Positions 9,463 through 20,003 are shown, counted from the first letter of the stretch. The stretch is 64,000 nt of DNA from Sphaerosporella brunnea (GCA_008704415.1 VXIS01000110.1:1-64000), one strand, 5' to 3'. Notes: generated by a model not told the origin, from the sequence alone. A program made the numbers and translations.

Positions 9463-10620
9463 ATCCGGTACCAACAAGGACCTCGTGATCTACTCGGACG
9501 GACCCCATCTGCAGGACAGGCGATGCGGGTACGCAGCAGTAGCACAGATGGATACAACTGGCACGTGGAGCTGCAAGGCCGAGTACGTCGGCAAGAACAA
9601 GGAGGCTTACAACGCCGAGCTCTTCGGCATCGCTGCCGGCGTAGAGTTGGCCGCCCGCAGCGCCCTGTCAGAACCAACCCCACAGGCACCGTCCGCTTAT
9701 TTACCGACGCGCAGGCGGCCCGAAATCGCATACGTCGAGGTGAGCCAAGCCCAGGACAGTGGATTCTCCCACACCTTGTCCGAGCGGAAGCGGCATTGAA
9801 CACGCAGGGCTGGAAAACTGAATATCGCCGGGTACCCGGACACGAGGATGTCCACCAAAATGAGCTCGCAGACCTGCTGGCCAAAGAAGCAGCCAAACAC
9901 CATCTAGACAGGGCAAGCGACGCCGACATCAAAATAACTACACTCGCCCACATTGGATGCGAAGTCACTCAAGCCAAACACCGCGACCGAGAGGCATGGC
10001 TAGCTCAGCACTGCAGGCCGAAGAGCTACTTCCGCCGCGGAAAAAACCCCCACCCGACGGCCTCCAAGAGTCGAAAGGCTGCAGCGTCGCGTTTCTTCTA
10101 GCTCAGGCTGGGTAAGGCGCCGCTGGCGCCATACCTGCACAACACTGGGCGACGAGTGGACGATAGATGCTGGTTCTGCTCAGGCAAGGCTGCCCAGACA
10201 AGAGACCACCTGTTCAGGTCGTGCGCCAGGTGGAAGAAGGAACAAACAACACTCTGGAAGACAGTAGCCGAGGCCACCAAGACCACAAAGAATGGAAAAC
10301 ACATGGAGAACGAGTGAGGGAAAGAGAGAGCGAAGACAGTGAGACCTGAGAGGAGGCAGACCAACACGTCGATCAAGGCCCTGCTGTCAGATGAACGCTG
10401 TACGGAAGCGGTGATGGCTTTTTTGAGCAGCACCAAAGCGGGGATATGGCCGGGCTAAGCCGATGAATCTCCTTTGTTTTAAAACTTTCTATATATCCAC
10501 CTTTCCTATGTTTTCACTAGATGTTTCAGGCCCAGAGTAGGACCCGAGCCTAGGGGCAGTATGTAGATTGTCTTATGTGTCATGGCCGCAAGCGGCCGAA
10601 TACATTATGATTAAAACAAA
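9463..10620 (+). mobile_element. Tad1-like LINE, 5'-truncated 3' half (copy L3)
   Basis: It carries RNase H, a spacer, a zinc knuckle and a 3' UTR ending CGGCCGAATACATTATGATT then AAAACAAAACAAA. This is the same family as L1, L2 and L4. Directly after the tail the DNA is GAT repeat from its internal part (TTGCTTTGCCGGTGAAGATA), which suggests insertion into that repeat. The reverse transcriptase and endonuclease are missing. Confidence 0.8.
9485..10440 (+). pseudogene. LINE ORF2 C-terminus: RNase H and zinc knuckle
   Basis: RNase H begins at DLVIYSDGP and retains the acidic residues: Asp in YSDG, Glu in YNAELFGIAAG, Asp in FTDAQAARN, and the PGHED..NELADLLA His/Asp pair. A frameshift near 9680 moves from one frame to another between the second and third acidic residues. 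A stop at about 10100 follows. The knuckle reads RCWFCSGKAAQTRDHLF and then RSCARWKKEQ, a C-x2-C-x8-H-x4-C arrangement. A further stop and frame change precede the end (FLSSTKAGIWPG). Confidence 0.8.
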
Positions 10621-10621
10621 A

Positions 10622-11203
10622 CAAAGAGGGGTTGCTTTGCCGGTGAAGATACGGATGGACGGTGATGGTGACGGCTTCAGCGATGGGCATCGGGATACTG
10701 ATAGGGTGGTGGTGGTCATAGTGATGCAGATGGGAACAGTGATGGGATGGCAATTGCGACCCCGGTTGCAGCTACGCCGCTGATATATGGCTGGGAATGG
10801 CAATGGTGACGGTAATAGCGATAGTGATAGTGATCGCGATGCTGATAGGAATTGTATTACTGACGGCGATGGTGACCGTCATTTCAGATAGTGACAGTGA
10901 TGATCATATGCATAGTGATGGCGATGATGATAGAAATTGCCATAGGGATGAGGATGGTGAACGCGGTTTTCAGATAGCGATAGTGGATAGGGATGGGGAT
11001 CTGGTATTCTTGGTGATGCAGGGGATTGGAATGTTGATCGCTATGGGATACCGACGGCAGTGGCGATAGGGATACTATGACTGATCGGTATGCCGAAGTG
11101 ATGTCGTCGGCAATGACAATGCGGACGGAGATGTAGACGAAGCGGCGTTGATGTTACCGACGTCAGTTAGATCTGGATGGCGATGCTAACAGCGGTGGCG
11201 GTT
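10622..11203 (+). repeat. GAT-hexamer interspersed repeat, copy 4
   Basis: It fills the gap between the 3' ends of two LINEs that point toward each other. It contains the 3' part of the core (GCCGGTGAAGATACGGATGG at its left edge). Confidence 0.65.
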
Positions 11204-12372
11204 TTGTTTTAATCATATTGTATCCGGCCGCTTGCGGCCATGACATATGCAAAGAGAAGAGACTATGCTACCCCTTCGGCAGAGCCGACCACTGAGGCCT
11301 GCGGCTCTTGATAAGGAAAAGGACAAAGGAAACGGACAACGGAAATCGCTCTGAATATCGTGCAAGCGCACCAAGGAAAAACACGGTCTCAACACAGGAT
11401 GCGTCCAGCAGGCCACGATCCGACTTTGGTAGTGCTGAGGAAGTCCATGACGGCCTCCGTACACCTATCATCCGCGAGCAGCGCGTCCGTGGCTGTCGCC
11501 GGCCAGCTATTCCGCCCTCCTCCTTTCGTAGCCTCCGAAACCCTCCTTCAGAGTGTCCTCTGGTTGTTTTTCCACCTTTTGCAGAACTTGAAAAGGTGGT
11601 CCCGCGTCCGGACGGCGCCACTGTTGCACCACCAGCATTTGTCGTCCGCGCGGCGCGTGGTCCGCCCGCCCGTTGCCCGGGGTGCCTTCATGGCCCGGCA
11701 CCCAGCGGTATTCGACCGTCCAGCCGTGGCGTAGTAGATTGCTTTCTGCGCGAGCGATGCGTGGGAGGAGCCGCTGGCCGGGCCCCGGTTTGTAGTCCTG
11801 AATTTGCCTCAGGGCTGCCTGAGCGTCGGTGAAGACCCGGACGCGCCCGTGTTGGTTGGACTGGACTCTGCTGTTGGAGAGTGCGAGCTCCAGGCCGGCG
11901 GCGATGCCGAATAGCTCCGCGTCGTAGGCCTCCTTATATGATCCGATGTAGGCTGCGGTGTGGCTCCACTTGTCGAGCGTAGCGTTGGTCTGGGTGACCG
12001 CTGCGTAGCCGCAGTCTCCGCTGTCGGGCCTAAATCCTTCGGAGTAGACGGTGATCGCATTGTCGGTGGGTTCCTGCCACCTCATGGCCCTCCGGGCGGC
12101 TGACTCCTCTGGCTCGATGACGACGGTTCCGTGCGGCGTCGTGGAAACGGCCACGCTCGGCTCTATAGCGGCAGGCTGGCCGAGAATGGCCGCTGCCAGC
12201 TTGGCTCCCAGCGCGGTCGGGGGCAGGCGCGCGCGTGCAGGTGGTTCGTTGCAGGCGCTGTCGGCGACGAAGCGCAGTAGTCATTTGTCGGTCGTGACAT
12301 GCTCATGCTCGACCTCCTTTGCTGCGGAAGCCATGGCCGACCGCATTCGGTCCCCGGCGGAGTTGCCATTCA
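11204..12372 (-). mobile_element. Tad1-like LINE, 3' fragment (copy L2)
   Basis: The 3' tail is TTTTGTTTTAATCATATTG on the plus strand at 11204, followed inward by the CGGCCGCTTGCGGCC stem. The RNase H frame is intact (11507-12154). The body ends near 12372 where GAT repeat begins, so it is 5'-truncated, as is usual for LINE copies. Confidence 0.8.
11507..12154 (-). pseudogene. LINE RNase H domain, longest open copy
   Basis: A 215-codon frame carries DNAITVYSEGF (the first Asp is replaced by Glu), DAELFGIAAGLELAL, VRVFTDAQAAL and EYRWVPGHEGTPGNGRADH. A frame change after this leads into CWWCNSGAVRTRDHLFKF, the zinc knuckle, in another frame, then WKNNQRTLWKEV and ends FLSSTKVG. The frameshift and truncation make it inactive. 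Confidence 0.8.
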
Positions 12373-12384
12373 CAGCGCTGGCGC

Positions 12385-12645
12385 TGCGTATGGGAAGATC
12401 TATGGCGGTGGCGATAGCGCTGGGGATTGCGATGAGGACGGGAACGCAGATGTCTTTGGGGATTCGCATCGCGTCCGCTGTGGTGGTAGTGGTGAATCCG
12501 GCGATGGGGATGGGGATGGGGTCAGCGATGGGGATGGACACATCGACACGGTCGAGCGATTGTGATGTTCGGCATAGGACACTGGCGGTAGCGATACTTC
12601 TGGCGGTGGAGATACGGATGGCGCTCGAGATGGCGGTGCCCCTGT
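12385..12645 (+). repeat. GAT-hexamer interspersed repeat, copy 5
   Basis: It shares the order GATGAGGACGG, CCGGCGATGGGGATGGGG and TTCGGCATAGGACACTG with copies 1-3. It adjoins the truncated 5' side of LINE L2. Confidence 0.65.
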
Positions 12646-13059
12646 CCCCTAGTAGCGAGAGGAGACAAACCAGACAAACCTCACGACTTTCACAACAATG
12701 AGCGCTCAGGGTATTGCAAAGACCGCCAGTGAAGTCAGAGTTCCCAAGGAATTTTGAATTCCCTTTCGGGCTGTTACTCGAGGGAATAATCTCCAGCGAT
12801 CCCAAACGAAAGCCTGGCCCCGGTACGAAGCCGATCTTTCGGGTTGGTCCTTCGAGATCGCCGCAGCTCCTAGTGAATGCAAAAAACTATGCTATAGATG
12901 CCGGCGCGGCTTGACGGCGTGGGTGGGGGGTTGGCAGAGTGACGTGACGAGGTGGCCGGGACGGTCCTATGTTATTGAATACAGGATTCTCCGAACTATG
13001 CAGGTGGTGGTGGTATCTTATTGTATATCTTGAGGGAATATTAGCAGTTTGCAGGGGGC
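12646..13059. other. Unassigned spacer
   Basis: No gene or repeat is recognised. Confidence 0.3.
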
Positions 13060-13321
13060 CGCTCACGGGTCATCACTCGACACTCTATACTCTATATATC
13101 TATCATTCGAGTATGAACTGCGTTACTAGGGTTTCATAGGGTTGTAGTTAGATTAAGGTTTGGAGCTAGCGAGCCGTTGCTGCACTTAAAGCGCAGTACG
13201 GCACGTTAGCTGCTTATCTTCAATATATCACATCGCAAAACAACAACAACAACAACAACAACGCGTGAGTCGATCGATTTTTCCTCCGCTACCTTGCAAT
13301 GCTAACCTTGCATCCGACAGA
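13060..13321 (+). promoter_or_regulatory. Promoter, CAA-rich leader and leader intron
   Basis: CTCTATATATCTATC (about 13093-13107) is a plausible TATA element. A leader rich in CAA triplets (13238-13263) precedes a 56-nt intron 13265-13320 (GTGAGT donor, GCTAAC branch, CGACAG acceptor) that ends one base before the ATG at 13322. The intron is repeated at 14640 and 15031 in front of the truncated gene copies. A segment around 13080-13170 matches 32450-32560 on the other strand. Confidence 0.55.
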
Positions 13322-14182
13322 ATGACAATCGCCGAAGAGTACGCCGTGTTCGGCCTCGCCGCCGCTGAAGGAAACGAGCCGAAGTTTCATATCGAGCTCG
13401 TCAAATTCATCATCGGCCAGGGATGGGAAATTTATCATCCCAAGCACAAGAAGACAACTGGTTCAAAGACCATGTGGGCTAGGGTCCTCACCGTTGCTTT
13501 TAACCGCCTGTCGCTGAGCCTTTGGTACCGCACCGTGTTCGCTGGTCTCCGCGTTGTGGCCGAGGGCAACAACCTTTACCGATTCGGGTCGCAGATGTGG
13601 ACGATTGGGTACAGGAGCCAGAGGCACTTAGGCACCCGGGCGCTTCAGCCGTTGCCACAGCGCCCAGTGCTGGAGTTGCCCGAGGAACTCCAAGCTAACG
13701 AAGACCGCGGCGCTGATCGCTATGCACTTTCCGATGATGAGGATGACGGTCGCGGAGCTGGTGCTGCATCCGATCCTCGCGATGCACTTCTTTCGGATGA
13801 TGAGGATGACGGTCGCGGTGCTGGTGCTGCATCCAATCCTCGCGATGCAATTGCGGATGATGAGCATAACGGTCGTGAAATTGGTTCCGGATTGGATCTT
13901 CGTCGCACTGAACTCAACGAGGCCATTCGTCGCGCCACGGAGTTGAACTTTGCAAATATGATGGACCACCTCAAGACCGCTGTCGGCTCCTTCCACGAGC
14001 AGAGCCAGCTCGCGGGCCAAGCCAAACTTGAAAAAATCCTCAGCAACAGGGACGCGGACGCGGAGGCTGCCGAACTCTTCGTGCAGAACTACAAGGACAA
14101 GATGATGACGTTGAAGGCTGACTGTGTCATCAACATGCTGACTTGGTTGGAGTGCAAGCTTGGGGGCGTTTTGTCAATGTAA
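13322..14182 (+). CDS. Lineage-specific protein with acidic tandem repeats, intact
   Basis: An uninterrupted frame of 286 codons. I chose the ATG at 13322, not the upstream GTG at 13265, because that GTG is the donor of a leader intron. Residues 1-100 form a helical domain with a Gly-Trp motif (FIIGQGWEIYHP) and further aromatic positions (LWYRTVF, QMWTIGYR). Residues about 130-210 hold three tandem repeats of about 25 residues built on SDDEDDGRGAGAAS; the third is diverged. The C-terminal 90 residues are helical (ELNEAIRRATELNFANMMD). There is no signal peptide or membrane span. I recognise no family. Two broken tandem copies of its 5' part follow within 1 kb, so it belongs to a young duplicating locus. 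Confidence 0.7.
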   Translation: MTIAEEYAVFGLAAAEGNEPKFHIELVKFIIGQGWEIYHPKHKKTTGSKTMWARVLTVAFNRLSLSLWYRTVFAGLRVVAEGNNLYRFGSQMWTIGYRSQRHLGTRALQPLPQRPVLELPEELQANEDRGADRYALSDDEDDGRGAGAASDPRDALLSDDEDDGRGAGAASNPRDAIADDEHNGREIGSGLDLRRTELNEAIRRATELNFANMMDHLKTAVGSFHEQSQLAGQAKLEKILSNRDADAEAAELFVQNYKDKMMTLKADCVINMLTWLECKLGGVLSM

Positions 14183-14639
14183 TCAGTCACGTCTAGTTAG
14201 AAAAATGTACATGGTCGCACGCATATTATGACCCCTCGTTGTCCTTTGCAGATTATGACCCCCCCGCCGAAACGTCTGCCCTCCGCACAAATAGGGCTAG
14301 TTTCTCGTGATCGGATGAGTCTTTCACCATGGAGGTAGTGATTCGGGGGTGATCGAGCAAGCGGGGTTTAAGCGAGCGGAGGTTAAGTCTTCTGTACATA
14401 TGGTTCCGTGTGGCGAATAGAGATCAGGTGCCTGATCATCAGCCTCCTGAGACAACTCAGAGCATTCTTGACAAGCACACAACTTCAATCCCGCGACAAA
14501 CATCTGCTGCGCAAAGCGTCGACTCAGACCGCGACAAACATCTGCCCGCAGCCTGACCTCAGACCATTCTTTACCAGCACACAACTTCAATCCTGCGACA
14601 AACAAGAACACGATTGCCAAAGCCCCTCCCTCCCAGCCC
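14183..14639. other. Downstream spacer with a ~106-bp direct duplication
   Basis: A segment containing ACACAACTTCAATCC and CGACAAAC occurs at about 14462-14503 and again at 14568-14607. This resembles a duplicated leader of the next truncated gene copy. There is no ORF of note. Confidence 0.35.
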
Positions 14640-15130
14640 GTGAGTCGATCGATTTGTCCTCCGCTACCTGGCAAAGCTAACCTTGCATCCAACAGCATGA
14701 CCGCGGTGAAGAGTACGCCGTTTTCGGCCTTGTTCCGCCGGGTAAGCACGAGCAGAAGTTGCAGATGAATGGCTGCCATCGGTGAAATATACAAAACCTC
14801 CATGTTCTGCTCGCCAAGTTCATCATCGACCAGGCCTGGTACATTTACCATCCAGCAGCGAAACACGTTTCGGCCAGTCAGTTGGCGAGAGTTCTGACAG
14901 TGCCGTTCAACGCCCTGTCGGTCAACTACTGGTACCGGGATGTGCTCGTCGGGCACGGCGTTGTGGCCGCCCCCAACAATCATTTGCTCGCCCTGATGTT
15001 GAAGCAGAATTCGTCGCCTGCATCTTACACGTGAGTCGATCCATTCGTCGTTTGTTACCTTGCTAACCTAACCTCATATCAGGATGACGTTGGAAAAAGA
15101 GTCTGGCGATTTCGGCCTTGCACCGCTTTT
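14640..15130 (+). pseudogene. Two truncated tandem copies of the 13322 gene
   Basis: At 14640 the leader intron recurs (GTGAGTCGATCGATTTGTCC, GCTAACC, CAACAG) followed by ATG at 14697 and an N-domain with an early frame break. The aligned DNA continues to about 15030 (KFIIDQAWYIYHP-like residues). At 15031 a second leader intron copy (GTGAGTCGATCC..CATATCAG) precedes ATG 15084 (MTLEKESGDFGLAP), which diverges after about 15 codons. Both are 3'-truncated and broken. Confidence 0.7.
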
Positions 15131-15784
15131 AAGCACGAGCGCTGTTTCATGCATGCGATCGTTCCTGTTGGGACCCAGCAAAAGAATGGAGCTGGGAGGA
15201 GGGGGAGGGTTGGGGCCCGCTCTAAACTTCGGCCGGAAACAGCGGCGGCCGAAAAAACACGCGGTCAGGACAAGGAGGCAGCTGGGGAAACTACAAACCT
15301 ATCCCATGCGTTGTTAATTGAAGTAAGTAAATGGCTATTTTGCCCTGCGCTTCGGTCAACCACTTTGGCACGCGCCAGATCCGTCAAGAGTTCAACCATT
15401 GGCGGCAAAATATCCGCGACGTAACCATTGCAATATTTATTTTGGAGGCGGTTGGTCCAGGTTTCGTTAATTGATTGTTCTCTTACGCTCTAGCGGAGCC
15501 GTCGTGCTCCCCAGCTTGATTCATCCGGACTGCAGTCCTAACAAAATCTTCAATTGGTTTCCGGAGACGAAATGCTCGCTTGATCGCTTCATAATCGCTG
15601 GACCAGCGGGTAACGTTACCAACGAACACAGTGAAAACAGTCTCTGTAGGGTGTGCTCGTTTGACCACATTTGCAAACCAATCGCGTCGTAGGGGTGTTT
15701 TTCGAATACAATCCAAGACGTTGTGCAGCTTGCCTAACGGACATTTCTCTCCCGACAGTAGTAGTTCAGCAACGTCGCCGGTAG
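15131..15784. other. Unassigned stretch with a shared segment
   Basis: 15160-15235 (GGGACCCAGCAAAAGAATGG, then GGGTTGGGGCCCGCTC) is repeated on the other strand at 16480-16570 and 16640-16700. The remainder holds no gene I can support. Confidence 0.4.
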
Positions 15785-16147
15785 GCGCAAATCCCACGGA
15801 CTAACCAACCCACTATCCGAACCTCGAGTAGTGCCGCGCGGCTATGCGCCTCGCGCGCGCACATGACGGTCACACCGTTCTCTTGCGCTTGGCCTACCTG
15901 CTCTGAGTGTTTGAATTCTGTCGGTTCCCTCTCTTTCCACCTTTACGCTTCACAACACTGCTCTAGCTCCATCCGACCCGGGTGAATCTCGCGGTTGCGT
16001 CTCCGCTGCTTTTACATCGTCCAAGTTGGCTACCGCTGCCAAAAGCGATGGTGACAGCTGCTACCGCCAGCGCAGTGGCGCTGACAACCGTGGCAACAAC
16101 TGCAGTTAAAATCCGATCGAATACGCAGAAAGAACTATGCTGAGTCT
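15785..16147 (+). mobile_element. TIR element family Q, left-end fragment
   Basis: The first 360 bp match the left end of the element at 17419-18561 (which is on the other strand) and the one at 22894-24206. It begins at an AAATCCCACGG end and stops matching after GAGTCT at 16147. The rest of the element is absent. Confidence 0.65.
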
Positions 16148-16470
16148 AATCTAATACGTGTCGTTTCCTCTGGGAACCGTACTACTAGATCTATGTTTCT
16201 TGTGCGCAATTTTGTTAAACCGAGTGTTTTACAGTACCCGACTTCAGAATATCAGAGCTGGCGATAGTGTGTTCGTTCAATGCTGCTTGAATTTTTTGGT
16301 GTTCTTTCCAGGGCAATAGCGAACTGCGAGAATACATTCCTCCTCGCCTACCGCGCCAAAACCCTATAATAAACACGCACATCTGCAACCCCACCAGAGA
16401 CTAGTCCTGGCCCCCCTACACCAGCAAGACCAGCAGTGACAGATGAACACCGGCACCAACATCAGGACGG
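16148..16470. other. Unassigned spacer
   Basis: No gene or repeat is recognised. Confidence 0.25.
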
Positions 16471-16700
16471 TTGAATGCGGCACCAGAGTGGTTCCGAAGT
16501 GTTGAGCGGGCCCCAACCCTCCCGCTCCTCCCAGCTCCATTCTTTTGCTGGGTCCCAAGTCGTTCCGAGATCGAATCCACCACCAACTCCACGGGCGTCA
16601 TGGCCATTTTCCGAAAGTCCAGGGCGACGACGAATCCGGCACCGGAGTGGTTCCGAAGTGTGGAGCGGGCCCCAACCCTCCCGCTCCTCCCAGCTATCTT
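16471..16700 (-). repeat. Direct repeat pair, ~145 bp apart
   Basis: Two copies of a segment reading on the minus strand AGCTGGGAGGAGCGGGAGGG, then TTGGGGCCCGCT and CTTCGGAACCACTC lie at about 16482-16553 and 16628-16700. A frame gives SWEEREGWGPL and TSEPL twice. A third, plus-strand copy is at 15160-15235. Confidence 0.55.
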
Positions 16701-16704
16701 GCTG

Positions 16705-17150
16705 GTCGCGGCGATGGTGACGGCATGCGCTATGGGCATTGGGACTCTGATAGCAGCGGCGGTGGTCACAGTGCCGTGATGGAGATCGGGACGGTGATGC
16801 GATGGCGATTGCGATAGTAATGCCGATGGCGATAGCCATATTGATGCGGATGGGAGTTGTCATACAGATGGGGATGGTGAAGGTGATTCCGGGTAGCGAT
16901 GGTGATGATGATAGGCATCGTGATAGCAATGGCGGTGGGGATAGGTATAGTGCCGGCGATCGTGGTGGCGCAGGGGAGTTGAAAGTTCCAAGCTATGGGT
17001 ACGGAGACGGCGGTGGCGTGAGGGGTACCGGGAGTGATCGGTGTGGACATTGTGATGGCGCCGGCAATGGCGATGCCGGCAGAGATGGAATGCGGATGGT
17101 CATGGCGAAGGGAATATATACGGTGGTGGCAATAGCGATGGGTTCGTGAT
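16705..17150 (+). repeat. GAT-hexamer interspersed repeat, copy 6
   Basis: It contains CAGATGGGGATGGTGAAGG and TAGCGATGGTGATGATGATA (about 16865-16911), shared with 6914 and 25350. Confidence 0.6.
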
Positions 17151-17408
17151 GGGTAGTGGTTTGGTTGAAATCCTTTTCCTATTGACGCCGTGGAAGGAAT
17201 TTCCCGCCAACCATGCCTAAGCGCTGGAATCAGAATGCCGCCTTCATGGACTGAGTGTTTTGCGCGTTGTTGCCAGCGTCCGCATACTACTGGTCGTTCT
17301 CTGAAGAATACGGTTATAACCTCGTCGGTACCGGCATATGTTGTTGCCTGTTGCTTTAATAGTCACCATCTTACCTGCATCGAAGGTAGTTCTCCGAGGA
17401 CAACCACA
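17151..17408. other. Unassigned spacer
   Basis: Nothing recognised. Confidence 0.25.
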
Positions 17409-17418
17409 AACCGCCAAC

Positions 17419-18561
17419 GGAAAGACTACGGACTATACAACCCACTATCCAAACCTCGCGTACTATCACGCGCCTACAAGCCTCGCGCGGGCTCTCCACG
17501 CGGCAGCCGCGCTCGTGCGCTTGAGCGGCGGGCTGATAACCACTGAGATATAAACTTGACGCGAGCATGTCACGGGACACTGAAATCATGGTGCACCAGG
17601 ATGTTGTGGGGTACACCCAATGTAATAAGTTAATAACTCCCATAAGAGACTACCCACGTGCACCGCGGACCGTTCCTCCTCCACCGTTCGAACCTGATCG
17701 ACATCCCCACGCACCGCGTCTACCAAAGGCCCGCCGGCCGCCTCGAACGCCTTCAGTATTTTCCAGTAGTAGTTTTTTGCCCCTCACTGGCAACCACTTT
17801 GGTCTGGTCTTCACAGCGATTGCCTGTAGGCGGCAGCTTCTCCGGAGACCCGGAACTCGCTCACGAGGGGCATGCAGCGTCCCCGGTTACACTCTCTGCA
17901 AGATCGTTTCGCTGCATTGAGGAGCCTGGGGACGCCTAGGCCTGGTAGGGTAACTATTACCAGACTGGCCACAACGGCTCGCGACTATTTCTCTACACCA
18001 TTCGAAAGTGTCCCGCCTCACAGTCGTTTTACACTGCTCTCGCCATGCCGTTGACGTTTGGCAATCAACGAGCGAGGATCGGCCTTGAGGGGTGGACAAA
18101 AATAAACATCCGATGCAACTCTCCGCTGCATATGCCTTCTTGACAAAAAGATGCTGGCGTAATGCTCGGTGGCTACACTCCGCGGAAGAGACTCAGGATA
18201 GTTCTTTCTGCGTATTCGATCGGGGTTGAACCGCAGTTGTTGCCACGACAATGCACTGGCGGTAGGAGCTGTCACCATCGCTTTTGGCAGCGGTAGTTGT
18301 GAGGCTGACGACTTGGAAAATGTGGAAGCAGCGCAGATGCAGCCGCGAGATTCATCCGGATCAACTGGAGGTAGAGCGGTGTTGTGAAGTGTAAAGGTGG
18401 AAAGGGAGAGAACCGACAGAATTCAAACCTTCGGAGCGGGTAGGCAAAGCGCACAACAGCGGCTGGCAGATGGAGTGACAGTCATGTGCCCCGCGAAGCG
18501 CGTAGACGCGCGGTATCACTGGAGGTTCGGATAGTGGGTTGGATAGTCCGTGGGATTTCCG
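17419..18561 (-). mobile_element. TIR element family Q, complete copy, 1143 bp
   Basis: Inverted ends of about 43 bp: GGAAAGACTACGGACTATAC at the left and the complement of CGGAAATCCCACGGACTATC at the right. The flanks are AACCGCCAAC (17409-17418) and AACAGCCAAC (18562-18571), a 10-bp direct repeat with one mismatch. Internal DNA is collinear with 22894-24206 but no intact transposase is seen. A shared short frame (RSLIAKRQRHGESSVKRL here, RALLAKCQRQEQSSARL there) may be a remnant of one. A 9-10-bp duplication would fit Mutator-like elements. That is inference. Confidence 0.65.
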
Positions 18562-18571
18562 AACAGCCAAC

Positions 18572-18999
18572 ACCACCTTCCGACAACCTGTGCGCAATAT
18601 TGTAATCGCCACAAGGCGGTCACCGGCTATGTGGCTGTTCGAGTACACAGATAGTTGAATAAACGCCAAAAACACAGGAAGCCGCAAAAAAAAAGAACGA
18701 AAAAAAAAGAACGAAAAAAAAATGTAACGCATTTCCGATCCCCTCGTTCCCATAAAAACCCCGTACCTCCTCTCCTCCAACACGCGAACGTGCGGCCGGT
18801 AGATACCGGCCACGCGGAACCTGGTCCGCAGGGAGGCATGGCCAAAGTCCGCCCTCCCCTGTGCCCCTAGCAGGTCACGGACAACTATCAACGTTAGCAT
18901 CTTACAACATGTTTCCCCACCCGAGGACAGCAACCACTTACAGTTATCCGTGTCATCGTAATAACAGCTTCAGCCCACCCGGATGCGGCCGAACCTGTC
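18572..18999. other. Spacer with an A-rich microsatellite
   Basis: 18685-18722 has three copies of an A-run followed by GAACG, about 14 bp each. No gene is supported here. Confidence 0.4.
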
Positions 19000-19169
19000 G
19001 GCCGCTTGGCTTGCCGGCCAAAACGTCGTCCACATGACACACGAAATGGTGTTGGGGCGGCGACGAGGGAGGTTCTGACGCAGCCACAGGGATGCGTGTT
19101 TTCAGGACGCAAGTCGATGTGCGATGTGGGGTTGATTGTAGACAAGCAGAGAAGTGATGAAAGTAGACG

Positions 19170-19660
19170 AGGTTGTTGGAGGTTAGGTGCAGGCAAAGTC
19201 GTTGTGGATGGTGATGGGATGGGAACAGTAGCTGTATTGAGCTCCTCGATGGCAGTCGCCGGAGGAGCCCCGGTGGTCAGTTCCACCGGTTTGGTGGCTG
19301 GTGGTGCGGGCTCGTCGTCGCTCTCGGAATCGGAGTCCCCAGGACTCAACAATACCGTAGCTCTGGACGTTGGACTTGTTGGTTTTGGTCGCGTCTCCAT
19401 CTCCAGCTCCAGCCTGAGCACATCTCGCCTGACGATTTCTGTCCTTGGTAGCAGCCTCCGCTCCAGCAATTTGAGTTGGAAGAGCATTCCAGCGGTTGAC
19501 AGCTTCAGCACGGTCATGCTGTGAGATATCTTGGCCAATCGGGCTCGGTCCAGTGGAAGCAGGAGATTGCTCTCTTCGCTCCCGCTTTCTCTGGCGGTCG
19601 TAGCAGTGAAACTGACGGGCACCGCGGGATGCCCGCCGCCCGAGATGCCCGCCGCTGACG
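19170..19660 (-). pseudogene. Basic HYY-RKR domain, copy 1
   Basis: In one minus frame the DNA reads QFHCYDRQRKRERREQ, then HDRAEAVNRWNALP and RNRQARCAQ, ending near NVQSYGIVES. This aligns with copies at 20000-20340 and 28796-29070. The basic stretch looks like a nuclear localisation signal followed by a helical segment with a conserved Trp. The longest open frame over this DNA (18894-19964) is a different one and runs through the GC-rich element, so I take it as a shadow. Truncated; the host gene is unknown. Confidence 0.5.
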
Positions 19661-19709
19661 GGAGAGACCTCGTCGTGTGGTTTCGCGGATAGGGGGGCTG
19701 CCTAGAGCT

Positions 19710-19999
19710 GTGCACGGGTCGGGGCGCCACGACGGGGCACGAGGCTCGACGAGGCGGAGAAAGCCTGGCCGCGTCCCGGCCACCTGGTCGCTGCCTCGGC
19801 CACACCGTCGCTGACCCGGCCGCCCCGTCGCAACCCCGGTCCTCCCTATGCTCCTGATACCCGCCGCCGCGGTTATGACCCGTCACACCCCGATGACCCC
19901 GCAACCCCGATCGCCCCATCGCGCCCCGGCGCACCCCGCGCTGCCCCGGCCCACCTCGTCGCACCCCGCCCGCCAGCCCCGAACCGTCGCCCCGTGCAC
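19710..19999. mobile_element. GC-rich inverted-end element, copy 1, 290 bp
   Basis: Both ends read GTGCAC and the outer DNA extends the inverted match (CTAGAGCT at the left, ATCTCTAG at the right). Most of the element is CGGGG-rich in short imperfect repeats. The reverse complement aligns along its length with 48917-49213. It separates two copies of the HYY-RKR domain. I see no clear target duplication. Confidence 0.55.
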
Positions 20000-20003
20000 A
20001 TCT

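Noticed and set aside
13265..13321. GTG at 13265 as a start codon
   Set aside because: It is the donor of a leader intron with branch site and acceptor; the same intron precedes the truncated copies.
15785..18561. A single 2.8-kb element with ~360-bp terminal inverted repeats
   Set aside because: The right part is a complete element with its own short TIRs and flank repeat; the left part is a separate fragment of the same family in the other direction.
18894..19964. A 356-codon minus-strand ORF
   Set aside because: It runs through the GC-rich insertion element, which lacks stops because of composition, and uses a different frame from the conserved HYY-RKR domain.
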